Shown: one piece after another, positions 27,201 to 35,361 of the stretch
Layout: each line of letters starts with the position of its first letter
How positions within the stretch are numbered: position 1 is the first letter of the stretch
Assembly (NCBI GenBank): GCA_902780025.1
Contig: CACZDV010000001.1
Location: forward strand, 62,001 to 126,000
Origin: an uncultured Prevotellaceae bacterium
Lineage (GTDB): Bacteria > Bacteroidota > Bacteroidia > Bacteroidales > Bacteroidaceae
DNA: 64,000 nucleotides
Direction of reading: 5' to 3'
The notes under the pieces: generated by a model
Databases searched by the model: none
Told to the model about the DNA's origin: nothing
Seen by the model: the letters and a program-made list of their open reading frames with translations, nothing else
Position numbers and translations under genes: made by a program

Positions 27201-27651
27201 TGAGGAGGTTACTGCACCTGTCGCGGGCGTACCTTATATTTATTATGCTGACAAGGTTAATCCGCGCTTCTTCATGAAAGGCTCTGAAGTTACAAAGCCT
27301 GCCAGTGGCGATGGTAATCTACAGGGCTACCTGACTGCTGCTGCCGGCACGAAGGCACCTTTCGGTGGTTATACGCTGATGAATAACGGAGCTTGGATCA
27401 AGGTGGAGGATGAAGAGACGGAGGTCAGTTCGAATACGGCTGTCATTACCAGCTTGGAGGGTCTGACCGTCCTTGACAACTGGCAGGGACTCACCATGAA
27501 TCTTGGCACTGCCACAAAGATAGACAACGTAGGAACGGCAGACAATAGCCCCAAGGCCACCTACACCATTGGCGGTCAGCGTTCAGGAAAAACTCGCGGA
27601 CTGGTCATTGAGACCGATGGACAACAGACGCGCAAGGTCATCAGGCGATAG
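24235..27651 (+). CDS. Large secreted GH128-like (Asl1-like) glycoside hydrolase
   Basis: A 1138-residue protein with a signal peptide. After an N-terminal beta domain (about 30-200) comes an Asl1-like TIM barrel (about 210-445) with NNEPKNSSDDH (general acid Glu) and WISEWCWG (nucleophile Glu), the GH128 pattern of beta-1,3-glucanases. Then follow a fibronectin-like domain (VVVSWYDSNGEY), a carbohydrate-binding-like sandwich (LLQNGDFDFGTEGWTSG), a helical FIVAR-like stretch (YEEAIADGAPLEQAYQAAKEA), another sandwich and a C-terminus ending TYTIGGQRSGKTRGLVIE, a weak form of the type IX signal. It is co-transcribed with the EEP gene. The end overlaps the opposite antiporter gene by 11 bp. Confidence 0.75.
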   Translation: MKKQILTTMIAAALCLGLPLIGMAANTKKTVAQVTEAVTVTDNWDYIVTGDTPFAEGGSVDLVNTEHAVLILNKVKPSAAIKLLANYVKINGEKAVNNTNCQVKLYNRGCIILPYGNSTKPLTVYPEPNFGGEGVNNFGMSNSGGYMNTLTAAQLNNKIRSFKLKRGYMVTFSTQASGRGYSRCFIAASSDLEVAELPIVLDQKISSYRIFKWYDAGKKQLANDLTRNTLAALNVQSSYTWSQGENMAPDYECIPNHIYEDYPSSATIGGATWSPHCKNNNEPKNSSDDHPQDLKTILDNWENMMRTGMRLCSPASWDGSDYWDATGFLAEFMDSIDARGWRCDIIDLHCYWAESNFGNIKNWVDKYKRPVWISEWCWGASWNNNGAFASGVTEAQVKTALQGICTKLNGWDYVERYYYWNGERDPSRLYKNGKLTPAGEYYANMTTTVGYNGKYDFVPTTPRQYGPSRFKTTSSSGKVVVSWYDSNGEYNQLMEVQRKVKGGQWETLSTVDQKEAASNYSFTDAEAPEGAIYRVHLRDLNGRDYYTNNTVETGDAVTTADGKTLYVGGNLLQNGDFDFGTEGWTSGTGAAIGQPYFQVVPVGGIDGGSYLQAYGNGNMDQVSSLKKVVDIQPETDYYFRVASRNGGTYQKVSLTENGKTEAKNVLTLEDTTDWLYQSGIFNSGTYSQALIAFRWLGAKAQLDKMELRRLFATYEEAIADGAPLEQAYQAAKEARDAEIAQQRTDSLAQVNEALKAMNCPLDVSNLALVQLSGKIKNYNLKAETGWTVKTGTYKSGDQRLATQVGKSCWNAWWANVNASTGTKQTMEINQQVTGLPEGAYFLECKATTQHYCISDQHGFITYEGETVNTPTLQADYLDLPTVSNVWQTLTSTPIYIKEGGTATIGFKNSKQGAIDNAWHEFGKSDSKGDKREGWWCATDFRLYYQPAYTVASTDRRWGTICLSREIIKPNDIQLYHIVGITADQTKLCVEEVTAPVAGVPYIYYADKVNPRFFMKGSEVTKPASGDGNLQGYLTAAAGTKAPFGGYTLMNNGAWIKVEDEETEVSSNTAVITSLEGLTVLDNWQGLTMNLGTATKIDNVGTADNSPKATYTIGGQRSGKTRGLVIETDGQQTRKVIRR

Positions 27652-28603
27652 ACTGCCACAGCCAGCCCATATAGGCCAAGAATACTAAGGTCAGCAAGGC
27701 TCCTTCCCAGCGGGCTACCGTGTACTTCGTGTATGAGAAGCCCCAAACCATCAGGACGCTCAGCATCATAACTGAGAGGTCGACAATTGTGATGCCCTGT
27801 ATCTGCATGGGACTGATGATGGCTGTCAGGCCGAGGATGAGCAGCACGTTGAAGACGTTGGAGCCGATGACGTTGCCAATGGCGATGGCCGACTGCCCCT
27901 TGCGGGCAGCTACCACGCTGGTAGCCAGTTCGGGCAGCGACGTACCGCCTGCCACGATGGTCAGACCAATGACACCCTCGCTGATGTCCAGTTCGCGAGC
28001 TACTTCTGAGGCCGACTCCACAAAGAGATTACTGCCGAAGATAAGGCCACCTAAGCCAGCCGCAACGAACAAAACACCTTTCCATATACTGATCTGAGCA
28101 ACCGGGACTTCTTCCGTTCCGGTTGTTTTGTTCTTAAAAGCTACGCGGAAAGTATATATCATAAATGCCGTAAAACCTGTCAATAACAGCAGACCGTCAA
28201 TCCGACTGATGGTGTTGCCGCTGATGTCGGTAGAAAAAGCGTCTATGCAGACCACCAAAAGCAACACGGCGGCCCCAACGGCGAAAGGCAAGTCCTTCTT
28301 GACCGTAGACTTGGTGATAGTCATTGGTGCCACCATTGCTGCGCAGCCCACGATGAGTAGCGCATTGAAGATATTCGATCCCACGACATTACCCACGGCC
28401 ATGTCGGGCGTATCCTTTAGTGCCGATACCAAGCTCACAAATAACTCTGGTGCCGACGTGCCGGCCGCCACAATGGTCAGTCCTATCACTATTTCAGGCA
28501 CGTTCATCCGTCGGGCCAGTGCCGAGGCTCCTTCCGTCAATCGGTCGGCACCCCACAATACGAGTGCTACACCGACAATAATCAATATACAATCTAAAAG
28601 CAT
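27641..28603 (-). CDS. Calcium/sodium antiporter, YrbG-like
   Basis: About 320 residues with ten membrane segments and the two inverted alpha repeats of the K+-dependent Na+/Ca2+ exchanger family: IVIGLTIVAAGTSAPELFVS and VIGLTIVAGGTSLPELATS, each followed by GNV-GSN-FN. The chosen start is ATG 28603 (MLLDCILIIVG); an upstream ATG at 28624 lies before the -7 element. Bacterial members move Ca2+ out against Na+ or H+. It is a single gene, convergent with the GH128-like gene (11-bp overlap of coding ends). Confidence 0.9.
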   Translation of the reverse strand: MLLDCILIIVGVALVLWGADRLTEGASALARRMNVPEIVIGLTIVAAGTSAPELFVSLVSALKDTPDMAVGNVVGSNIFNALLIVGCAAMVAPMTITKSTVKKDLPFAVGAAVLLLVVCIDAFSTDISGNTISRIDGLLLLTGFTAFMIYTFRVAFKNKTTGTEEVPVAQISIWKGVLFVAAGLGGLIFGSNLFVESASEVARELDISEGVIGLTIVAGGTSLPELATSVVAARKGQSAIAIGNVIGSNVFNVLLILGLTAIISPMQIQGITIVDLSVMMLSVLMVWGFSYTKYTVARWEGALLTLVFLAYMGWLWQSIA

Positions 28604-28611
28604 CTTGGCTG

Positions 28612-28619
28612 CAAAAGTA
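28612..28619 (-). promoter_or_regulatory. -7 element TACTTTTG for the antiporter
   Basis: TACTTTTG on the minus strand ends 8 bp before the ATG at 28603, so the transcript would have almost no leader. Confidence 0.55.
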
Positions 28620-28718
28620 CACAAAAACTATGAGACAACCAAATGCAGAGGGGAAAAAAGCAAAACTGGAAATAGTATGTATGTGCAATAAAAAGCTTTT
28701 TCCAACGTTATATAATAC

Positions 28719-29654
28719 GTGTTCAGACGTTATGTCATACTCACAGCGGTACTCTTTGCCGTGCTTTCAGCGTGGGCACAGTACGATCCGTCGTTCAGTC
28801 ACTACTGGGCGATGGAACCTTCGTATAACCCTGCGGCAATCGGTAAAGACTCGAAATTGAACGTTGCAGGTGCTTACAACATGACGATGGTGGGATTCGA
28901 ACACAACCCAAGAACGATGTATATCGGAGCCGATATGCCGCTCAGCGTCTTTGGTACTCGTCACGGTGTGGGATTACAGATTTTGAATGACGAGATAGGT
29001 CTCTTTTCGCATAAGAAGCTGGTGGGTCAGTATGCCTGTAAGTTCCGGCTGTTGGGTGGTGTGCTCAGCGTTGGTGTGCAGGGCGGTTTGCTGAGTGAGA
29101 CGTTTGACGGTTCAGGCGTGGACTTGGACCAGACTGACGACCCCGCTTTTGCGAAGGCCGACGTTACGGGCACGGGACTGGACTTAGGCGGCGGACTCTA
29201 TTATCAGCATCGTAACTGGTATGTTGGAGCATCGGTGCAGCATGCTTTGGCACCCACGATTGAACTGGGTGAGACCAATGAGTTGGAGATAGCCCGTAGT
29301 TTTTATTTTACAGGTGGATACAATATTCAGCTCAGAAATCCGTTTCTTATGATACAGACCTCGGTGTTAGGACGAACCGACGGCGTAGCCTACCGTGGCG
29401 ACGTGACGGGGCGTCTGAAGTACACCCACGAGAAGAAAGTGATGTATGCCGGCCTGTCCTACAGTCCCACCAACTCGGTGACGCTGTTGATAGGCGGTCA
29501 TTTTCACGGAGTTCTCATCGGCTATAGCTATGAAGCCTACACCAGCGCCATCAACATCGGCAACGGAAGCCACGAGCTTTTTGTGGGCTATCAGACGGAC
29601 ATCGACTTCGGAAAGAAGGGTCGGAACAGACATCAATCAGTTAGATTACTATAA
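28719..29654 (+). CDS. porP: PorP/SprF family type IX secretion membrane protein
   Basis: A 311-residue outer-membrane barrel with a signal peptide (VLSAWAQ) followed by YDPSFSHYWAMEPSYNPAAIG, the start typical of PorP/SprF (QDP.FSQ....NPA). The GTG at 28719 is the only usable start because an in-frame stop lies 4 bp upstream. PorP anchors the T9SS ring complex and often links it to cargo or adhesins. It opens the operon porP-gldK-gldL-gldM-gldN, with the next start directly after its stop. No canonical -7 element was found in the gap 28620-28718; a short AAAAAGCTTTTT palindrome lies at about 28690. Confidence 0.9.
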   Translation: MFRRYVILTAVLFAVLSAWAQYDPSFSHYWAMEPSYNPAAIGKDSKLNVAGAYNMTMVGFEHNPRTMYIGADMPLSVFGTRHGVGLQILNDEIGLFSHKKLVGQYACKFRLLGGVLSVGVQGGLLSETFDGSGVDLDQTDDPAFAKADVTGTGLDLGGGLYYQHRNWYVGASVQHALAPTIELGETNELEIARSFYFTGGYNIQLRNPFLMIQTSVLGRTDGVAYRGDVTGRLKYTHEKKVMYAGLSYSPTNSVTLLIGGHFHGVLIGYSYEAYTSAINIGNGSHELFVGYQTDIDFGKKGRNRHQSVRLL

Positions 29655-31106
29655 ATGAATATGAAAAGACTGACAATAGGATTTTGCGCCATGGCGCTGT
29701 TACTGCTCACCTCCTGCTTCGGCAGCAAGGTGTCATCAGGTGCTGGTGGCGAACTGACAGGATCGGGAGGCCGGGCATTTTCTGAGCCGGCTCCCTTCGG
29801 CATGATACTCGTCAAGCGCGGTCATCTGCGCATGGGTATTGACCAGCAGGACTCCCTCTGGGGCAAGCAGACACCGGTGCGCGACATCTCGGTGGACGGA
29901 TTCTGGATGGACGACACGGAAATTACCAACTCTGAGTACCGCCAGTTTGTGAACTATGTGCGCGACTCCATCCTTCGTGAGCGTCTGGCAGACCCCAACT
30001 ACGGCGGCGACGAGTCGTACAAGATTGAGGAAGACAAGAACGGCGATCCCGTGAAGCCTCACCTGAACTGGAAGAAGTCGCTGCCGCGCAAGCCCAACGA
30101 GGACGAGCTGCGCGCCTTCGAGAGCCTCTACGTCACCAATCCCGTGACTGGCGAGAAGATGTTGGATGCCTCGCAGATGAACTACCGCTACGAAATCTAC
30201 GACTACACGACCGCCGCCCTGCGCCGCAACCGTATGAACCCGGAAGAGCGTAACCTGAACACCGACGTGGCCGTCGATCCGAACGAAAAGGTGTGGATAT
30301 CAAAGGACACCGCATACATCAACGACGAGGGCAAGATTGTGCGTGAGACCATCAACCGCGAACTCAGCGGCCCGTGGGACTTCCTGAATACGTACATTGT
30401 TAATATATACCCCGACACGACGTGCTGGGTGAACGACTTCCCCAATGCCGACAACGAGGTGTATATGCGCAACTACTTCTCGAACTCCGCCTACAACGAC
30501 TACCCTGTGGTGGGTGTCACATGGGAGCAGGCCAACGCCTTCTGTGCCTGGCGCACGGAGTACTTGCTGAAGGGTCTTGGCCCGGCTGCCCGCTACGTGC
30601 AGCGCTACCGTCTGCCGACAGAGGCTGAGTGGGAGTATGCCGCCCGTGGCAAGGATGGTACCGAGTTCCCGTGGGAGAACGAGGATGTGGCTTCAGGCAA
30701 GGGCTGCTTCTATGCTAACTTCAAGCCCGACAACGGTAACTACACCAAGGACGGTAACCTGATTACCTCGAAGGTGGGCATCTACAGCGCCAACACCAAT
30801 GGTCTGTACGACATGGCCGGCAACGTGGCTGAGTGGACATCGACCATCTACACCGAGGCCGGTGTCGACGCCATGAACGACGTGAACCCGCAGCTGCGCT
30901 ATAATGCGGCCAAGGAAGACCCCTACCGGCTGAAGAAGAAGTCGGTACGCGGCGGCTCATGGAAAGATCCCGAGAGCTACATCCGCTCGGCCTGGCGCAG
31001 TAGTGAGTACCAGAACCAGCCCCGCTCGTATATCGGCTTCCGCTGTGTACGCTCATTGGCTAACACCGTAAGCGAAAAAGCAAAAACCTCAAAGAAAAGG
31101 AAATAA
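29655..31106 (+). CDS. gldK: GldK/PorK, type IX secretion lipoprotein
   Basis: A 483-residue lipoprotein (lipobox LLLTSC) with a formylglycine-generating-enzyme-like fold: GMILVKRGHLRMG near the start, GVTWEQANAFCAWR in the middle, RLPTEAEWEYAARG, and RGGSWKDPESYIRSAWR then YIGFRCVR at the end. In GldK the fold is structural: with GldN it forms the periplasmic rings of the T9SS under the outer membrane. ATG 29661 is an alternative start two codons later. The gene is directly between porP and gldL, the order conserved in Bacteroidota. Confidence 0.95.
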   Translation: MNMKRLTIGFCAMALLLLTSCFGSKVSSGAGGELTGSGGRAFSEPAPFGMILVKRGHLRMGIDQQDSLWGKQTPVRDISVDGFWMDDTEITNSEYRQFVNYVRDSILRERLADPNYGGDESYKIEEDKNGDPVKPHLNWKKSLPRKPNEDELRAFESLYVTNPVTGEKMLDASQMNYRYEIYDYTTAALRRNRMNPEERNLNTDVAVDPNEKVWISKDTAYINDEGKIVRETINRELSGPWDFLNTYIVNIYPDTTCWVNDFPNADNEVYMRNYFSNSAYNDYPVVGVTWEQANAFCAWRTEYLLKGLGPAARYVQRYRLPTEAEWEYAARGKDGTEFPWENEDVASGKGCFYANFKPDNGNYTKDGNLITSKVGIYSANTNGLYDMAGNVAEWTSTIYTEAGVDAMNDVNPQLRYNAAKEDPYRLKKKSVRGGSWKDPESYIRSAWRSSEYQNQPRSYIGFRCVRSLANTVSEKAKTSKKRK

Positions 31107-31109
31107 GCT

Positions 31110-31925
31110 ATGACCAGATACAGTAAATTGAATATTATCTACCGGCTGCAGAAGTGGCTGGATAGTGTCCCCGGACAGACGTTCATGAACTACGCCTACA
31201 GCTGGGGTGCCTCCATTGTGATTCTCGGTACGCTCTTCAAGCTGACCCACCTGCCGGGTGCTAACTTCATGCTGTTCCTCGGCATGGGTACTGAGGTCAT
31301 CGTGTTCTTCATCGCTGCCTTTGACCGTCCGTTCGACAAGACGGCCGACGGCATGGAACTGCCGACGCACGTTGGTGAGATTGGGACAGAAGCCGAAACA
31401 GAGATTGAAGCTGCACCGACAACCGTTGTCGGTGGTGGCGGTACCATCATTATTGGTGGTGGCGGTGTCATTGGCGACGGAGAGGCTGCCGTCGGACCGC
31501 AGCATAGCGAACAGGCTGCTGTTGACACCGAGGCCATTGCCGCTGTCGCCTCGTCGGTGACGACAATGGCTGGTGGTTCGGTTGTGGCTCCCGTACCTTC
31601 GGTCAATCCTGAACTGGAGGAAGCAACCGCTAACTATGTGGATGAGCTGAAACGCCTGACGGAAATGCTGTCGAAGGTGGCTGAGCAGAGCGAACGTCTG
31701 ACACGCGACTCAGAGGAGATGGAGAACCTGAACCGTACGCTGACCGGCATCTGCAAGATTTACGAGATGCAGCTCAAGGGTGCCAGCCAGCAGATTGGCA
31801 CCATCGACGAGATTAATGAGCAGACGCGCAAGATGGCAGACCAGATTGCCGAGCTGAACCAGATCTATACTCGCATGATTGAGGCCATGACGGTGAACAT
31901 GCCCAAGGCCCCAATAGCCCAATAA
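31110..31925 (+). CDS. gldL: GldL/PorL, type IX secretion inner-membrane motor protein
   Basis: A 271-residue protein with two membrane helices near the N-terminus (YAYSWGASIVILGTLFKL and NFMLFLGMGTEVIVFFIAAF, with the conserved intramembrane Glu) and a long cytoplasmic coiled coil (ELEEATANYVDELKRLTEML onward). GldL and GldM form the proton-driven motor of the T9SS. A glycine/valine-rich stretch (about residues 105-125, VVGGGGTIIIGGGGV) between membrane part and coiled coil is a low-complexity insert. It is 3 bp after gldK. Confidence 0.95.
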   Translation: MTRYSKLNIIYRLQKWLDSVPGQTFMNYAYSWGASIVILGTLFKLTHLPGANFMLFLGMGTEVIVFFIAAFDRPFDKTADGMELPTHVGEIGTEAETEIEAAPTTVVGGGGTIIIGGGGVIGDGEAAVGPQHSEQAAVDTEAIAAVASSVTTMAGGSVVAPVPSVNPELEEATANYVDELKRLTEMLSKVAEQSERLTRDSEEMENLNRTLTGICKIYEMQLKGASQQIGTIDEINEQTRKMADQIAELNQIYTRMIEAMTVNMPKAPIAQ

Positions 31926-31966
31926 TCCCATTAGTCCAGAGGTCCCATTAGCCCCATAATACAATA
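31921..31966 (+). repeat. Degenerate 8-9-nt tandem repeat between gldL and gldM
   Basis: The junction reads as variants of cccattag/cccataat repeated about five times. It includes the end of gldL and stops just before the gldM ATG. This resembles the heptamer arrays elsewhere in the window but with a longer period. Confidence 0.45.
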
Positions 31967-31970
31967 ATCT

Positions 31971-33539
31971 ATGGCAATTAAGAAAAGACCAGTCTCTCCG
32001 CGCCAAAAGATGATCAACCTGATGTACGTCGTCTTGATGGCCATGCTTGCGCTGAACGTCTCGAACGAGGTGCTCAACGGCTTCTCCATCGTGGAAGAAA
32101 GTCTGAAGCGCACGACGGCCAACGCCACCAGGGAGAACCTTGCGATATACGAGGACTTCGGAACGCAGATGAAAGCCAACCCCCAGAAGGTAAAGGAGTG
32201 GTACGATAAAGCCATGCAGGTGCGCCAGATGAGTGACTCGCTCTACAACATGGCCCACGAACTGAAAATCGCCATTGTGAAGGAGGCCGACGGTAAGGAC
32301 GGTGACCTGAACAATATCCGCAATAAGGAGGATATGGAGGCGGCCAATCAGGTGATGCTGGCTCCTGGCCGTGGTCGTGGCAAGGAACTGTACGACGCCA
32401 TCAATACCTATCGTAAGAAGATGTTGGATATGGCTATCTCTACGCGCCAGAAGAAGACCATCTATGAAATCCTGTCGACCACTATCCCTGAGGACAAGCG
32501 GACGCTGGGCAAGAACTGGCAGGAGTATATGTTCGAGTCGATGCCTGCCGCTGCTGCCGTTACCCTGTTGTCGACCCTGCAGAGCAATGTCCGCTATACC
32601 GAGGGTGAGATTCTGCATACCTTGGAGCAGAATATCGACGTGAAAGATATCCGTGTGAATGCTCTTGAGGCGTTTGTCATCCCCAACTCGCAGACCATCG
32701 TACGCGGTGACAAGTTCTCGGCCAAGATAATAATGGCCGCCGTTGATACTACCCGGGTGCCCGACATCTACATCGGCAACCAGAAGGTGACGCTACGCGA
32801 TAACGTCTATGAGCGCATCTGCGGTTCGACGGGTGACTTCACATTGGCCGGTTTCATAGAGACCGTCAACGGTAACGGTGATAGAATCAAGCGTGACTTC
32901 TCTCAGAAGTACACCGTAGTCGACCCAAGTGCAACGGTGAGCGCTGACTTGATGAATATGCTCTATGCCAGTTACAACAACCCCATCAGCGTATCCGTTC
33001 CCGGTGTCCCCCTGAATAAAATCCAAGCCTCGATGAGTGGCGGCGGTACGCTGACACCCACGGGTCCCGGCAAGTATATTGCCCGTCCGACGAAGATTGG
33101 CGAGACCGTGACCATCACGGTCACTTCAACTAACACAGGCCGTCCGCAGCAGATGGGACAGTTCTCCTTCCGTGTACGAAAGATGCCTGACCCGACACCG
33201 TATATCCCGACCAAGGATGAGCAGGGCAACCCCTCTCGCTTCAAAGGAGGCGGCATACCGAAGGCCAGCCTGATGGGCATCGACGGCATTGGTGCTGCCA
33301 TCGACGACGGCATCCTCGACGTTGCCTTCAAGGTGGTGTCGTTCGAGACGGTGTTCTTCGACAACATGGGTAACGCTGTGCCTATGGCCAGCAATGGCGC
33401 CCAGTTCTCGGATCGCCAGAAGGACACCTTCCGCAAGTTGACCCGCAACCGCCGCTTCTATATCTCGCGTGTCGTTGCCATCGGTCCTGATGGTATCCAG
33501 CGTACGTTGCAGAATTCAATGGAAATAATTGTAAAGTAG
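31971..33539 (+). CDS. gldM: GldM/PorM, type IX secretion motor protein
   Basis: A 522-residue protein that starts with a short cytoplasmic part and one membrane helix (MINLMYVVLMAMLALNVSNE), followed by four periplasmic domains as in known GldM structures. SPRQKMINLMYVV is nearly invariant in the family. The periplasmic part spans to the outer-membrane GldK/N ring and transmits motor rotation. It is 45 bp after gldL across a tandem repeat and 7 bp before gldN. Confidence 0.95.
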   Translation: MAIKKRPVSPRQKMINLMYVVLMAMLALNVSNEVLNGFSIVEESLKRTTANATRENLAIYEDFGTQMKANPQKVKEWYDKAMQVRQMSDSLYNMAHELKIAIVKEADGKDGDLNNIRNKEDMEAANQVMLAPGRGRGKELYDAINTYRKKMLDMAISTRQKKTIYEILSTTIPEDKRTLGKNWQEYMFESMPAAAAVTLLSTLQSNVRYTEGEILHTLEQNIDVKDIRVNALEAFVIPNSQTIVRGDKFSAKIIMAAVDTTRVPDIYIGNQKVTLRDNVYERICGSTGDFTLAGFIETVNGNGDRIKRDFSQKYTVVDPSATVSADLMNMLYASYNNPISVSVPGVPLNKIQASMSGGGTLTPTGPGKYIARPTKIGETVTITVTSTNTGRPQQMGQFSFRVRKMPDPTPYIPTKDEQGNPSRFKGGGIPKASLMGIDGIGAAIDDGILDVAFKVVSFETVFFDNMGNAVPMASNGAQFSDRQKDTFRKLTRNRRFYISRVVAIGPDGIQRTLQNSMEIIVK

Positions 33540-33546
33540 AATAGAT

Positions 33547-34620
33547 ATGAAAAGACTATTGTTCTTATTGATGATAACGCTGACGGCCGGTGCTGTCGTT
33601 GCACAGCCTAAGAAAAGCCGTGTGCAGCAGACACAGCAGACGCAGGCACAGCAGCAGAAAAAGCAGGGAACGTCGTCAACGATGACGCGTCGTATGCAGA
33701 TCAGCTATCCCGTGGCCCTCGATATGCCTGAGGACGTGGTTTGGCGCCGTGACATCTATCGCGAGATTGACCTCCACGACGATGCCAACGCCGGACTCTA
33801 CTACCCTGTGCAGCCTCAGGGCAAGCAGATGAACCTGTTTACTTATATCTTCAAGCTGGCCCAGAACGGCTACATCCCCATCTATGAATACTCTGTGGCC
33901 AACGACGGTAACGACGACTTCTCGGACGGGGCCAAGGTACTGTTGAAGACGGTGCTCGACAATTATCACATTTTCTATGAGGAACAGGACGGTAAACTGA
34001 AGATTGACAACAGCGATATCCCATCTCAGGAGGTAATGAAGTACTTCCTCAAGGAGAGTGCCTACTACGACCAGAGCAATGCCACTTTCCACATCAAGCC
34101 GCTGGCGCTCTGTCCTGTGATGATGCGTGACGACGACTTCGGTGGCGAGTCTGCCCAGTATCCGCTCTTCTGGATTAAGTATAGCGACTTGGAGCCTTAC
34201 CTGAGCCGTCAGACCATTATGACCTCCGACGTCAACAATGCTGCCGTCATGTCGATGGATGACTACTTTACCCTTAACAAGTACAAGGGAAAGATCTACA
34301 AGACCAACAATATGCTGGGCAAGACGCTGGCACAGATTGCCGGTGGCGATACGGCTAAGTATACCAAGGAGCAGCAGCGCATCGAGGCTGAGTTAGAAGC
34401 CTTCAAGAACAATATCTTCGGCGACAAGCAGAAGCGCGATTCGCTTGACAGCGTGGCTGACACAAAGTCTGACAAGGCAACGAAGGCCGCCAAGAAGGAA
34501 CGTAAGGCAAAGGAGAAAACCGAGAAGGCCAGTCGTCGTACCAAGACAAAGTCTTCGTCGGCCTCGTCGGGGTCGTCTCCTGCTGCCGCCCGCGTTACCG
34601 TTCGCCGACAGAGACATTAG
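33547..34620 (+). CDS. gldN: GldN/PorN, type IX secretion periplasmic protein
   Basis: A 357-residue protein with a signal peptide (ending in VVAQ), a glutamine-rich linker (QQTQQTQAQQQKK), and the GldN core (VVWRRDIYREIDLHDDANAGLYYPVQP is diagnostic). It partners with GldK in the ring. The C-terminal 60 residues are a lysine/serine-rich tail (TKAAKKERKAKEK) that is longer than needed for the core and probably disordered. It is the last gene of the T9SS operon; the following junction is a heptamer array. Confidence 0.93.
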   Translation: MKRLLFLLMITLTAGAVVAQPKKSRVQQTQQTQAQQQKKQGTSSTMTRRMQISYPVALDMPEDVVWRRDIYREIDLHDDANAGLYYPVQPQGKQMNLFTYIFKLAQNGYIPIYEYSVANDGNDDFSDGAKVLLKTVLDNYHIFYEEQDGKLKIDNSDIPSQEVMKYFLKESAYYDQSNATFHIKPLALCPVMMRDDDFGGESAQYPLFWIKYSDLEPYLSRQTIMTSDVNNAAVMSMDDYFTLNKYKGKIYKTNNMLGKTLAQIAGGDTAKYTKEQQRIEAELEAFKNNIFGDKQKRDSLDSVADTKSDKATKAAKKERKAKEKTEKASRRTKTKSSSASSGSSPAAARVTVRRQRH

Positions 34621-34633
34621 CGGACTTCGTCCT

Positions 34634-34682
34634 AGTGAAGAGTGAAAAGTGAAGAGTGATGAGTGAAAAGTGAATAGTGGGA
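34634..34682 (+). repeat. Seven-copy heptamer array (agtgaag) upstream of the outer-membrane barrel gene
   Basis: Seven units in exact 7-nt register: agtgaag, agtgaaa, agtgaag, agtgatg, agtgaaa, agtgaat, agtggga. In this orientation the repeat has TGA stops in every frame. It lies between gldN and the next start codon, and an inverted copy lies 70 bp downstream at 34752. Confidence 0.85.
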
Positions 34683-34702
34683 GAAGGGTGATACGACTGG
34701 GT

Positions 34703-35356
34703 ATGAAGACGGGTGGTCCAAGGCTGACCATGCGGTGGATGGTGCTCATGGCACTATTCACTCTTCACTCTTCACTTTCCACTTGCATAGCGCAGAACGT
34801 GCGGTTCGGCTTTAAAGGCGGACTGGAGCTGACTAATATGGACTTCAGCAGTAGTGCCCTGCGCGACAATAACCGTACCGGTTTCTATATCGGCCCAGTG
34901 TTGGGTATTACCCTGCCAGTCGTCGGACTGGGTATCGACGTGTCGCTACTCTACAACCAGCGTTCGGTGAAGGTAGATGAAGAAAGTCTTACCCAGAAGA
35001 GTATGCTGGTACCTGCCAACCTGCGCTATGGTTTTGGCATAGGCGATGAGTTGGGCGTCTTCTTAAGTGGCGGTCCGCAGTTGAGTTTCAACATCGGCGA
35101 CGACATTTACTATTGGAAGGATGCGCTTCATAACAACCATCAGTATAGTCTGCAGAACACCATGCTCAGCTTTAATATAGGTGCCGGACTGCACATCGGC
35201 TCACACCTTGAGGGTGGCATCTATTACAATATACCTATGGGTAAGACGGCCGACTTTACTTGGGACCAGTTAGGCTCGGAACTGAAGGATACCTCTTGGA
35301 ATCGGGCCAAGTCGAGAACCAACGCCTGGCATGTTGCTGTGGCCTATTATTTCTGA
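34703..35356 (+). CDS. Outer-membrane beta-barrel protein (PorT-like/OMP_b-brl_2 type)
   Basis: About 217 residues from ATG 34703 (ATG 34730 is equally possible) with a signal peptide whose hydrophobic core, FTLHSSLSTC, is encoded by a heptamer array. The mature part (FGFKGGLELTNMDF, FYIGPVLGITLPVVGLGIDVSLLYNQRS) alternates hydrophobic and polar residues and ends in aromatic YYF, as expected for an eight-stranded barrel. It follows the T9SS operon, and PorT is a known T9SS component, but the similarity I can see only supports the general family. priA starts 6 bp after its stop. Confidence 0.7.
   Translation: MKTGGPRLTMRWMVLMALFTLHSSLSTCIAQNVRFGFKGGLELTNMDFSSSALRDNNRTGFYIGPVLGITLPVVGLGIDVSLLYNQRSVKVDEESLTQKSMLVPANLRYGFGIGDELGVFLSGGPQLSFNIGDDIYYWKDALHNNHQYSLQNTMLSFNIGAGLHIGSHLEGGIYYNIPMGKTADFTWDQLGSELKDTSWNRAKSRTNAWHVAVAYYF
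34752..34786 (+). repeat. Five-copy heptamer array inside a signal-peptide sequence
   Basis: Units cactatt, cactctt, cactctt, cactttc, cacttgc in exact register, the reverse complement of the array at 34634-34682 (28 of 32 bases over the best part). It is read in frame as LFTLHSSLSTC and makes up most of the hydrophobic core. Confidence 0.85.
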
Positions 35357-35361
35357 TAGCA

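Noticed and set aside
28128-28691. 187-codon plus-strand ORF
   Set aside because: Mostly antisense to the antiporter, which has both conserved repeats.
34634-34786. Repeat arrays considered as CRISPR
   Set aside because: Units of 7 nt without spacers and no cas genes; not a CRISPR array.
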